In this document: piece after piece, positions 46,784 to 54,379 of the stretch
Layout of the letters: every line of letters begins with the position of its first letter
Numbering within the stretch: position 1 is the stretch's first letter
Source of the DNA: Olavius algarvensis associated proteobacterium Delta 3
GTDB lineage: Bacteria; Desulfobacterota; Desulfobacteria; Desulfobacterales; CAFBRK01
DNA length: 64,000 nt
NCBI GenBank assembly: GCA_903231505.1
Contig: CAFBRK010000133.1
Location: 248,001 to 312,000 of the forward strand
Direction: 5' to 3'
Position numbers and translations under genes: made by a program
Notes under the pieces: generated by a model
What the model was told of the DNA's origin: nothing
Databases searched by the model: none
Seen by the model: only the letters and a program-made list of their open reading frames with translations

Positions 46784-48090
46784 TGGATGCAAGTCTGATC
46801 ATGTCCATCGTGGTGTTCGGGATCCTGTTTTTAGCCCTGGCATGCGGTATCTGGGTCGGATTCTCCCTTTTCATCGTTGGTTTTCTCGGCATGGTGTTGT
46901 TCAGTCCCCTGCCACCCGGCCCCAACATGGCATCCTCGGTGTGGGCCACCATCGAGAAATGGGAATATGTAGCCCTGCCGTTGTTTATCCTCATGGGTGA
47001 AATCCTGTACCGATCAGGAATATCCGAGAAGCTTTTCAAGGCTCTGGTACCATGGCTTTACCGCCTTCCGGGGGGATTGCTGCTGATGAACATTGTTTCA
47101 TGCACGCTTTTTGCTGCCGTATCCGGTTCCAGTGCCGCCACCACTGCCACCGTCGGCCGGATCACCCTGGCCGAGTTTGACAAGCTGGGTTATGATAAGA
47201 GCCTGGCCATGGGCTCCCTTGCCGGGGCAGGCACCCTGGGCTTTCTGATTCCGCCTTCCCTGATCATGATTGTCTACGCCATTTTGGCCGAGGTATCCAT
47301 CGGCAAGATGTTCATGGCCGGTGTCCTTCCCGGCCTGCTCCTTGCGGGGGTATACTCAACCTATATCATTTATAGGGGTATCCGAAATCCTGAAATCGCA
47401 CCCCAATCCCAAGAAACCTACAGCTGGAAGGAACGGATGCTGGGCCTCAAAGACCTGGCTCCGACGTTACTCCTGATCCTCATGGTTTTGGGTAGTATTT
47501 ACGGAGGTGTCGCTACTCCCACTGAGGCGGCTGCCATCGGTGTTTTCGGGGCCACCGTGTTTGCTTCCGTTAACCGCCGGATGAATTTTAAAATTATGTT
47601 TGACTGCCTGGTGGGTGCGGTCAAGACAAATGCCATGATCATGCTGATCGTGGTAGGGGCCGGTTTTCTGTCTCGGGTCATGGGATATTTGGGCATCCCG
47701 GCGGCCATTACCACGGCAATCACGGGATTGGGCCTTTCCCCCTACCTGCTCATGATACTTCTGGGAGCCTTCTACATACTGTTGGGTTGCCTGCTTGACG
47801 GTTTTTCCATCGTGGTGATGACCCTTCCCATTGCACTTCCCATGGTGGTGGCAGCCGGATTCGATCCTATCTGGTTTGGCATTTACCTTATTTTGATGGT
47901 GGAAGTCAGTCAGATCACGCCGCCGGTGGGATTTAACCTGTTCGTCATACAGGGATTGACGAATGAACCGATTATGAGAATCGCCGTATACGCACTGCCC
48001 TTCTTCTTCCTAATGCTTCTGACAACGGCAATTCTGACGATATTCCCCGAGATTGCGCTTTACCTTCCGGAATTGATGGTCACCAAATAG
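46783..48090 (+). CDS. TRAP transporter large permease (DctM family)
   Basis: A 435-residue protein with about 12 membrane helices. Visible family features are WEYVALPLFILMGEILYRSG, FAAVSGSSAATTATVGRI, IPPSLIMIVYAI, GGVATPTEAAAIGVFGA and ITPPVGFNLFVIQG. It overlaps dctQ by one base. From the pxpABC genes that follow, the likely cargo is 5-oxoproline (pyroglutamate) or a related carboxylate; that is inference. Confidence 0.9.
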   Translation: MDASLIMSIVVFGILFLALACGIWVGFSLFIVGFLGMVLFSPLPPGPNMASSVWATIEKWEYVALPLFILMGEILYRSGISEKLFKALVPWLYRLPGGLLLMNIVSCTLFAAVSGSSAATTATVGRITLAEFDKLGYDKSLAMGSLAGAGTLGFLIPPSLIMIVYAILAEVSIGKMFMAGVLPGLLLAGVYSTYIIYRGIRNPEIAPQSQETYSWKERMLGLKDLAPTLLLILMVLGSIYGGVATPTEAAAIGVFGATVFASVNRRMNFKIMFDCLVGAVKTNAMIMLIVVGAGFLSRVMGYLGIPAAITTAITGLGLSPYLLMILLGAFYILLGCLLDGFSIVVMTLPIALPMVVAAGFDPIWFGIYLILMVEVSQITPPVGFNLFVIQGLTNEPIMRIAVYALPFFFLMLLTTAILTIFPEIALYLPELMVTK

Positions 48091-48163
48091 GTATAGTGAT
48101 GGATTTAATCGTTACGAACTAAAACCAATTTCCAATTTACAACGACTTCCGGAGGAGGAACAG

Positions 48164-48940
48164 GTGAAACAAATAGACCTCAATTGCGACATGGGTGAAA
48201 GCTTTGGTGCCTACAGCTTGGGTATGGATGAATCGGTTATCAGGCATATTACCTCCGCCAATGTGGCCTGCGGCTGGCATGCAGGGGATCCACTGGTGAT
48301 GAATAAAACCGTCAAAATAGCCGTGGAACACAACGTGGGTGTGGGTGCCCATCCGGGATATCCGGATTTAAACGGTTTTGGACGCCGGAACATGGACTGT
48401 ACAGCAGATGAGATCCGCAACTATGTCATATACCAGATCGGGGCGCTTCAGGCGTTTTGTCGGGTGCATGGCACCCGGCTTCGCCACGTAAAACCCCACG
48501 GCGCCCTCTACCTTACCGCCGTGGTGAATGAGGATGTGGCCCGGGCGGTCGCCGAGGCCATTTTAAGTGTAGATCCGGATCTTCGGTATGTTGCCCTGGC
48601 AGGCGCCAAAGGCGAGATGATGACGCGCATTGGCAAGGAAATCGGTCTCAAGGTGGTCTATGAGGCGTTTCCGGATCGCGCCTATACGGCGGAAGGGAAC
48701 CTGGTTTCCAGGCGGCTGCCGGGTGCGGTGATAAAAGACCCGGATCAGGTGGCGGAAAGGGCCCTTATGATGGCAAAAGAGGGTGTTGTTAAAGCCGTGG
48801 ACGGAACGAACATCCCGCTGTCGGTGCAAACCCTTTGCGTTCACGGGGATACACCCTCTGCCGTGGAACTGGTCAAAAGTATCCGCAGGGCACTGGAGAC
48901 AGAAGGCATCTTGCTCAAATCCATCGGAGATGCCGTTTAG
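48164..48940 (+). CDS. pxpA: 5-oxoprolinase subunit A (LamB/YcsF family)
   Basis: A 258-residue protein that opens with IDLNCDMGESFGAYSLGMDE and has ANVACGWHAGDP, HPGYPDLNGFGRR and HVKPHGALY, all strong LamB/YcsF signatures. PxpA, with PxpB and PxpC, hydrolyses 5-oxoproline to glutamate with ATP. It starts with GTG at 48164, after GGAGGAGGAA. The three subunits are contiguous in the order A, B, C. Confidence 0.93.
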   Translation: MKQIDLNCDMGESFGAYSLGMDESVIRHITSANVACGWHAGDPLVMNKTVKIAVEHNVGVGAHPGYPDLNGFGRRNMDCTADEIRNYVIYQIGALQAFCRVHGTRLRHVKPHGALYLTAVVNEDVARAVAEAILSVDPDLRYVALAGAKGEMMTRIGKEIGLKVVYEAFPDRAYTAEGNLVSRRLPGAVIKDPDQVAERALMMAKEGVVKAVDGTNIPLSVQTLCVHGDTPSAVELVKSIRRALETEGILLKSIGDAV

Positions 48941-48979
48941 CCCGAACACTGCAAATTCTGAAAAAAGGAGAAGAAGACA

Positions 48980-49687
48980 ATGGCAAGCAGCCTATTCGAA
49001 AAGGCATACTTTCGAATCGCAGGCGACTGCGGCCTTCTTGTCGAATATGGTGACGCCATAGATCCTGCCGTCAACCAAAAAGTCAGGTCCATGGCCATTG
49101 TTGTGCAAAACAATATGCCAGATGGTGTGAGAGAAATCATTCCCACCTACCGGTCGATATTGATTTATTATGATCCTCTGATAACGAATCCTGCAATGTT
49201 AAAAGAGACCTTGACCGATTTGGAAAGCGGTCTTTCGGAAATAAAAATTCCGCCTCCCAAGGTTGTCGAGATCCCGGTGTGTTACGGCGGAGACTATGGT
49301 CCGGACATCGAACATGTCGCCCAGAGCCATAACCTGACGCTGCAGGAGGTTATCGATCTTCATTCAGAACCCGAATATCTGATATACATGGTCGGTTTTA
49401 CGCCGGGCTTCCCCTTCCTCGGAGGGCTTCCCGAGGTACTTCACACCCCAAGGCTGAAGACACCCCGAACACTGGTTCCAAGAGGATCTGTGGGTATCGC
49501 CAACGGCCAGACAGGGGTGTATCCCATTGCCAGCCCGGGCGGCTGGCAGTTAATCGGCCGAACACCCATTTCGCTGTTTTCCCCCGAGCGTTCATCCCCG
49601 ATACTGTACCAGGCAGGGGACCGCATCCGATTCAAACCCACATCTCCGAGTGATTACCAGCGGCTTTCAGACATGGAGGACTCCTAG
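48980..49687 (+). CDS. pxpB: 5-oxoprolinase subunit B (KipI family)
   Basis: A 235-residue protein with RIAGDCGLLVEYGDAIDPAVNQKV at the start, PVCYGGDYGPDIEHVAQ, and YMVGFTPGFPFLGGLPEVLHTPR, the cyclophilin-like KipI/AHS1 signatures. It also shows SVGIANGQTGVYPIASPGGW. AAGGAGAAG stands before the ATG. Its stop codon overlaps the GTG start of pxpC by one base. Confidence 0.93.
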   Translation: MASSLFEKAYFRIAGDCGLLVEYGDAIDPAVNQKVRSMAIVVQNNMPDGVREIIPTYRSILIYYDPLITNPAMLKETLTDLESGLSEIKIPPPKVVEIPVCYGGDYGPDIEHVAQSHNLTLQEVIDLHSEPEYLIYMVGFTPGFPFLGGLPEVLHTPRLKTPRTLVPRGSVGIANGQTGVYPIASPGGWQLIGRTPISLFSPERSSPILYQAGDRIRFKPTSPSDYQRLSDMEDS

Positions 49688-50634
49688 TGGACACCTTTCT
49701 TGTGTTAACGCCCGGGCCGTTCACAACCGTCCAGGATAACGGACGCATTGGTTATCAGCACATGGGAATTCCTGTATCAGGCGTGCTGGACGCATTTTCC
49801 TTCCGGGTGGCCAATCTTTTGGTTGGGAATGCTGAAGACAGTGCGGTTCTCGAGAGCACCATCGTCGGCCCCCAGCTGGCCGTCCTGAGAGAGGCGGATA
49901 TCGCTTTAACCGGTGGTGAGATGGGAGCCACCTTGAATTACCAACCCATCGAAAACTGGAAAACGATCCATCTGGTGCCAGGAGATGTGTTGACATTTCA
50001 ACAGGTTAAAAGTGGTTGCCGCGGTTATCTGGCCGTATCCGGGGGCATCGATGTTCCGGATGTAATGGGAAGCAAGTCCACCTACTTTGGCGGTAAGATC
50101 GGTGGGTATGGCGGTCGGCCATTGAAAAAAGGCGATATCATCACGCGCGGTAGCGGATCGCTGCTAAATGCCCCGCGTTATCTTCCGGAGAAATGGATTC
50201 CCCGGTATCCTGATCACCTCACGCTGCGCGCCGTCGCCGGTCCCCAGGACGATCATTTTGATGAAGGACTGGAAACCCTGTTCCGGTCAGAATTTCTGGT
50301 TTCCTCCAAGGCCGATCGTATGGGATATCGACTGCAAGGTCCGCCGATTCAACACCGGGAGAATGTTCCCCAAAGCATTATTTCAGAGTCCACCATGCCG
50401 GGCGGCATCCAGGTACCTGCCGACGGGCAGCCGATCATCCTGCTCGTTGAACAGACAGTCGGCGGATATTCAAAAATTGCTACCGTCATATCCAAGGATC
50501 TATCCAAAATAGCCCAGGCCGTTCCCGGTAACAGCGTTACATTTGAGAGCATCACCCTGGAAAAGGCGCATCACATCTACACGGATCATGAAAAGCGGAT
50601 TCTGGAGATCGCTGAAGCACTCGCTGGTCGGTAG
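49687..50634 (+). CDS. pxpC: 5-oxoprolinase subunit C (KipA family)
   Basis: A 315-residue biotin-dependent-carboxylase-like (AHS2) protein: LTPGPFTTVQDNGRIGYQHMGIPVSG, then YLAVSGGIDVPDVMGSKSTY and VRAVAGPQDDHF-type sequence, with PPIQHRENVPQSIISESTMPGGIQVP. It forms the ATP-dependent 5-oxoprolinase with PxpA and PxpB. Start GTG overlaps the pxpB stop, indicating coupled translation. It is one unit, not fused to subunit B as in some fungi and bacteria. Confidence 0.92.
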   Translation: MDTFLVLTPGPFTTVQDNGRIGYQHMGIPVSGVLDAFSFRVANLLVGNAEDSAVLESTIVGPQLAVLREADIALTGGEMGATLNYQPIENWKTIHLVPGDVLTFQQVKSGCRGYLAVSGGIDVPDVMGSKSTYFGGKIGGYGGRPLKKGDIITRGSGSLLNAPRYLPEKWIPRYPDHLTLRAVAGPQDDHFDEGLETLFRSEFLVSSKADRMGYRLQGPPIQHRENVPQSIISESTMPGGIQVPADGQPIILLVEQTVGGYSKIATVISKDLSKIAQAVPGNSVTFESITLEKAHHIYTDHEKRILEIAEALAGR

Positions 50635-50720
50635 TCCTGTTTTTCTGCGCATCGGAGGTTTGCACGGGTGCAAGTAGAAACAGTATTCCTTGCTGTTCTG
50701 TGGAATCCAAAGGAGCACCC

Positions 50721-51497
50721 ATGACACAACACGTCTGGCTTCAGAACCTGACCTGGGAAGAAGTCCGGGAAAAAATTTCCGAGAGTCAGGGCACGATCCT
50801 TCTTCCCGTGGGAAGCACCGAGCAGCACGGCCCGCACCTGCCTGTGGGAACGGACACCCTGGTGGCCATTGCGCTGGCGGAATCGGCGGCGGCAGAGGCC
50901 CATGTCCTGGCGGCACCGCCCCTCTGGTTCGGGTGGAGTCCGCATCACATGGTGCTCCCCGGCACCATCACCATTCGACCGGAGATTCTGGTGGAGGTGG
51001 GTTTTGACATGGTGGCGTCCCTGAATCACCACGGGTTCGACAAGATTGTCTTTATTAACGGCCATCGGATCGTCAACGTCACCTGGCTGCAGATGGTTGG
51101 CGAGCGCGCCAAACGGAAGCTGGGGGTGAAGGTGGTGATCTTCGATCCGGCCTACATGTCCAAGGAATTTGTTGGAACCATGGGCTGGGGGGAGGTGGGC
51201 CATGCCGAAGAGATTGAAGGATCGCACATGTGGCACTACTATCCGGACCTGGTCAAAATGGATCGTGCCAAAGACAACCCCCACCGGCACCACCCGCGTT
51301 ACCACGTGGATCCGGGATATGCCGGCGATACCCTCTGCTATGTCCCGAGCAGCCCCGAAGATATGAAGGCGATGGCCGAGATCGCCGGGGGCACCTCCGG
51401 TGAACCGAGCAAGGCGTCGGAAGCCGGGGGGAAGGCATACCACGAGCACCTGGTCGGCCGGCTGGTTGACGTGATCCGAATGATTCAGCAGGGCTGA
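50721..51497 (+). CDS. Creatininase-family amidohydrolase
   Basis: A 258-residue protein of the creatininase/MftE family. Metal ligands lie in LLPVGSTEQHGPHLPVGTDT, FINGHRIVNVTW (N-G-H) and GWGEVGHAEEIEGSHM. Members hydrolyse cyclic amides such as creatinine, or act on small lactams. The gene lies 86 bp after pxpC in the same direction. It may open a related lactam for the same pathway, but this is inferred. The ATG at 50721 follows AAAGGAG. Confidence 0.83.
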   Translation: MTQHVWLQNLTWEEVREKISESQGTILLPVGSTEQHGPHLPVGTDTLVAIALAESAAAEAHVLAAPPLWFGWSPHHMVLPGTITIRPEILVEVGFDMVASLNHHGFDKIVFINGHRIVNVTWLQMVGERAKRKLGVKVVIFDPAYMSKEFVGTMGWGEVGHAEEIEGSHMWHYYPDLVKMDRAKDNPHRHHPRYHVDPGYAGDTLCYVPSSPEDMKAMAEIAGGTSGEPSKASEAGGKAYHEHLVGRLVDVIRMIQQG

Positions 51498-51499
51498 TC

Positions 51500-51931
51500 A
51501 TGGAAGAATGGTCCCAAAACAGATACTTGAGAATATTCGTGCTCGTGGTCATGGCGGGAATCGTTTTCGGAGTGTTCTATCGTGCGTACAATTGGCCGGC
51601 GGGACAGAGCATGCGGCCACCTGATGGGACATATAAAGATGCGTCCCCGAAAAAAACCCTTTCCCCCATTAAAAACAACACACTGACCCTGCTGCGCGGG
51701 CGACCGGTAACGGTGTGGAAGAAGAAACTGGTTTACCACGGTCTGGAAAGCGACCGGATACATATCGCCGTCTATATTCTGGAACTGGATCCGGAGGTTC
51801 CCTATCATCATAGAATTCCAGTCAGGGATGCGAAAAAGGGAATCCGGCTCGGTGGGCAGGCGTTCGATCTGGTGGGGTATGGCAAAAACAGGATTCAACT
51901 GGGTATTAAAGGGGATTATCGAGAAGACTGA
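51500..51931 (+). CDS. Membrane-anchored protein of unknown function
   Basis: A 143-residue protein with one N-terminal membrane segment (about residues 10-27, LRIFVLVVMAGIVFGVFY) and a soluble, beta-rich C-terminal part (VTVWKKKLVYHG, IHIAVYILELDPEVPYHHRIPV, GGQAFDLVGYGKNRIQL). No family is recognised. It starts two bases after the creatininase-like stop and is probably co-transcribed. The region after it holds a promoter and attenuator-like leader for cfa. Confidence 0.6.
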   Translation: MEEWSQNRYLRIFVLVVMAGIVFGVFYRAYNWPAGQSMRPPDGTYKDASPKKTLSPIKNNTLTLLRGRPVTVWKKKLVYHGLESDRIHIAVYILELDPEVPYHHRIPVRDAKKGIRLGGQAFDLVGYGKNRIQLGIKGDYRED

Positions 51932-52036
51932 CGGGTATCCCGGCAGTCCGGCGGTCCGGATGCTCTGTCCCGACCGGCCGGGTCGCAAGCACCCCTGTCA
52001 AGGAGTCCCCGCCTACCAGAAAGGATGGCATTTTAC

Positions 52037-52065
52037 TTGACATGGCCAAGTTGGAAACATAGATT
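52037..52065 (+). promoter_or_regulatory. Sigma-70-type promoter for cfa
   Basis: TTGACA at 52037-52042, a 17-bp spacer, then TAGATT at 52060-52065. Transcription would begin near 52072 and give a leader of about 110 bases before cfa. Confidence 0.6.
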
Positions 52066-52105
52066 CAGGATATAAATGGACTTCACCTTCAGCCGGGGAG
52101 GAGCC

Positions 52106-52138
52106 ATGAATCAAAATCCAAAGCCCTGTTCTCGTTAG
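52106..52138 (+). CDS. Possible 10-residue leader peptide upstream of cfa
   Basis: An ATG preceded by GGGGAGGAG encodes MNQNPKPCSR and ends with TAG. The last 18 bases form the left arm of the terminator at 52121. The strong ribosome site and overlap with a terminator suggest attenuation by translation. There is no run of one amino acid that would name an effector. It could also be chance. Confidence 0.4.
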   Translation: MNQNPKPCSR

Positions 52139-52162
52139 CGAGGAACGGGGTTTTTTGTTTTT
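52121..52162 (+). terminator. Intrinsic terminator/attenuator upstream of cfa
   Basis: AAGCCCTGTTCTCG pairs with CGAGGAACGGGGTTT around TTAG, followed by TTTTTTGTTTTT. It lies inside the cfa leader between its promoter and start codon, so it would stop transcription before cfa unless overcome. Confidence 0.75.
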
Positions 52163-52181
52163 CGACCACGGAGGGGATCCC

Positions 52182-53363
52182 ATGACGTCTCCTTGTGAAC
52201 ATCGGCTGCTGGAGCAACTTCTGGATTGTGTCGGCGTCGCCTTAGGCGGGTCGAGACCGTTCGACATCCGGGTGAACCATCCGGAGTTTTTCCCCAGGGT
52301 CCTGGCCGGTGGTACCCTGGCCCTGGGTGAAAGCTACATGGACGGGTGGTGGGATTGCGAGGCTCTGGACCAGTTGTTCGAACGGTTGCTAAGAGCCAGG
52401 CTCGACTGTCGGGTCGCAAAATCTCAGCAACTGCTCTGGGCAAGGGTAAAGGGTTTGCTGACCGGCTCCCAGAGCCGGTTTCGGGCCTTTGAAGTCGGAA
52501 AACGGCATTACGATCTGGGCAACGACCTGTTTGCGGCGATGCTCGATCGTCGCATGAATTACTCGTGCGCCTACTGGCAGCATGCCCAGGATCTTGACCG
52601 AGCCCAGGAAGACAAACTGGAGTTGACCTGCCGGAAACTAATGCTGGAGCCGGGAATGCGCGTGCTCGATATCGGCTGCGGGTGGGGTGGTCTTGCCATC
52701 TATGCTGCCGAGCATTACGGCGCAGAGGTCACCGGTATTACCGTCTCGCGGGAACAAGCCGATTGGGCCCGCAAGCGGATCGGAGACCTGCCGGTCCGCA
52801 TCGAACTGAAGGACTACCGGGAGTTGCGGGCAACCTTCGATCGCATCGTCTCCATCGGCAGGTTCGAACACGTCGGGACAAGCCGCTACCGGACCTTTAT
52901 GAAAATGGTTTCCCGCTGCCTGAAACCCGGAGGGCTTTTTTTGCTTCACACCATCGGGTGCAACCGGTCGGTCGAAGCGCTCGACCCCTGGTTTCAAAAG
53001 TACATTTTCCCGAATGCCGTGCTGCCGTCGGCCCGGCAGATCACGGCTGCCGCCGAGGGCCTTTTCGTCCTTGAAGACTGGCACAGTTTCGGTTCCTACT
53101 ACGATCCGACCCTGATGGCCTGGCAAGAGAACTTCGCCAGACGCTGGCACTGTCTCTCCACGCGCTACGATCGGCGATTTTACCGTATGTGGAACTACTA
53201 TCTGCTATCCTGCGCCGGCAGCTTCCGTGCCCGCAGAAACCAACTCTGGCAAATTCTGTTCTCCGACTGCGGCATCAAAGGCCGCCTCCCGGATTACCGA
53301 AGCATCCGATCGGGAGCGCACACCGAATATGTGGAAACCCTGGAGGATATCTGCAGCATATGA
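52182..53363 (+). CDS. cfa: Cyclopropane-fatty-acyl-phospholipid synthase
   Basis: Methylates membrane cis-unsaturated acyl chains with SAM. The 393 residues match E. coli Cfa (382). Key features: GDLxxGESYMDGWWDC-like start (LALGESYMDGWWDCEALD), HYDLGNDLFAAMLDRRMNYSCAYW with the bicarbonate-site cysteine, VLDIGCGWGGLAIYAAEHYG for SAM, SIGRFEHVG and HTIG. The N-terminal domain is short. ATG 52182 follows GGAGG; the frame is open from 52155. Its stop codon overlaps the start of the next gene. Confidence 0.93.
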   Translation: MTSPCEHRLLEQLLDCVGVALGGSRPFDIRVNHPEFFPRVLAGGTLALGESYMDGWWDCEALDQLFERLLRARLDCRVAKSQQLLWARVKGLLTGSQSRFRAFEVGKRHYDLGNDLFAAMLDRRMNYSCAYWQHAQDLDRAQEDKLELTCRKLMLEPGMRVLDIGCGWGGLAIYAAEHYGAEVTGITVSREQADWARKRIGDLPVRIELKDYRELRATFDRIVSIGRFEHVGTSRYRTFMKMVSRCLKPGGLFLLHTIGCNRSVEALDPWFQKYIFPNAVLPSARQITAAAEGLFVLEDWHSFGSYYDPTLMAWQENFARRWHCLSTRYDRRFYRMWNYYLLSCAGSFRARRNQLWQILFSDCGIKGRLPDYRSIRSGAHTEYVETLEDICSI

Positions 53364-53737
53364 CCCATGACACAACTCTTGCCGGGAAATCCTTATCCGG
53401 ACTCGATTTGATTCTCGAACCGGAAGCCCTGGAGTTTGTCCGGCATAAAAAAGGTGCGGCCACCATCTGGCTATATAGCAGGCCCTTCGGAGCCGGCTGA
53501 TGAACCGTGGGTCGCAGCCCTGCAGTTCGCATGGGCGCGCCGAAAGTAGTGAAGGGATTTCAGCCGGTTTCCCTTGAGGGAGTGACCCTCTGGGTATCGG
53601 ATCGGGTTCGGCCGGAACATACGGTTTCCGGCGTTCTAAAGCTCGGATTCAGCCGGTTCTGGGGATTCCGGCGTCTCACCCTGGAAGGCGGAAAATCGAT
53701 TCTCGATTCCTGTGGCGGCAACCTTGATTCCGCTTGA
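53360..53737 (+). CDS. CC/Se-motif family protein, predicted with two adjacent selenocysteines
   Basis: From ATG 53360, which shares its A and TG with the cfa stop (ATGA), the frame reads 46 residues to GAG, then TGA TGA at 53498-53503, then continues for 77 residues (TVGRSPAVRMGAPKVVKGF onwards) to TGA at 53737. The composition of both halves and the codon use are coding-like on each side of the pair. In related HesB-like CC/Se proteins this site is Cys-Cys or Sec, so I infer a Sec-Sec pair at residues 47 and 48 in 125 residues. A SECIS-like hairpin (53517-53536) lies downstream. A pseudogene is the alternative. Confidence 0.72.
53517..53536 (+). promoter_or_regulatory. Putative bacterial SECIS hairpin for the tandem UGA gene
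   Basis: GCCCTGC pairs with GCA-T-GGGC (one bulged T), leaving the loop AGTTC. The loop has G as its second base and starts 20 nt after the second UGA (23 nt after the first), inside the 16-37 nt range described for bacterial SECIS elements. Confidence 0.5.
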
Positions 53738-53920
53738 CCCCTGTTATAGGTTGCATGAGTATCAAACATATACCTCCCCTGTAGCTCACTGCATGGATCC
53801 CCCGCAATTCCTCTCTTTAGGTGGGAGAGGTAAGGAGAGGGGATAAGATTAAAAGAATTCCGCCTCGGGTCCCGGCAGTTTGCTAAATGGAGGTTCATTG
53901 AATCGGGAAGGAGGACTCCT
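53738..53920. other. Gap before the peroxiredoxin gene
   Basis: This 183-bp gap has a CTCTCTTT/GGGAGAGG imperfect stem near 53812-53840. I see no clear terminator or promoter. Confidence 0.35.
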
Positions 53921-54379
53921 ATGGCAAAATTGACACCGGGTGACAAGGCGCCGGCATTCGAGGTTGGGGATCAGGACGGCAACACCCATCGACTGGCCGA
54001 TTTCGAGGGGCGCCGGCTGTTCGTCTTTTTTTATCCAAAAGCGAGCACCTCCGGGTGAACCGTTCAGGCCAAGGCGGTGCGGGACGCACTGCCAGAATTG
54101 GAAAAGCGCGGCGTGGCCGTTATCGGGATCAGCCCGGATTCGGAAAAAGATCAGAAAAAATTCGATGATCGGCACAGCCTGGGATTTCCGCTGCTATGCG
54201 ATACCGAGCATCAGATCGCCGAATCTTATAGTGTGTGGGAAGAGAAGAAAATGTACGGCAAGACATTCATGGGGATTGTGCGTTCTTCTTTTCTCATCGA
54301 CGAGGGCGGCAAGATCGCCGCTGCCTGGTACAAGATCAGTCCCAGTGACACGGTTCCGGAACTGATCAAGGCACTTTAG
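53921..54379 (+). CDS. bcp: Selenocysteine-containing peroxiredoxin (BCP/PrxQ family)
   Basis: Thiol peroxidase of 152 residues. The frame starts with MAKLTPGDKAPAFEVGDQDG and reads FFYPKASTSG, TGA, TVQAKAVRDAL. In BCP/PrxQ proteins the residue at the TGA (codon 46, 54056-54058) is the peroxidatic cysteine, so Sec is expected there. The rest of the fold continues without a stop (VAVIGISPDSEKDQKKF, FPLLCDTEH). The resolving cysteine four residues after it is replaced by Lys; Cys93 might serve. GGAGG precedes the ATG. A SECIS-type hairpin follows. Confidence 0.85.
54073..54093 (+). promoter_or_regulatory. Putative bacterial SECIS hairpin in the peroxiredoxin gene
   Basis: GGCGGTGCG pairs fully with CGCACTGCC (nine pairs, one G-T) around a GGA loop. 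The loop begins 23 nt after the UGA and contains the required G in its first two positions, matching the known bacterial SECIS pattern. Confidence 0.75.
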
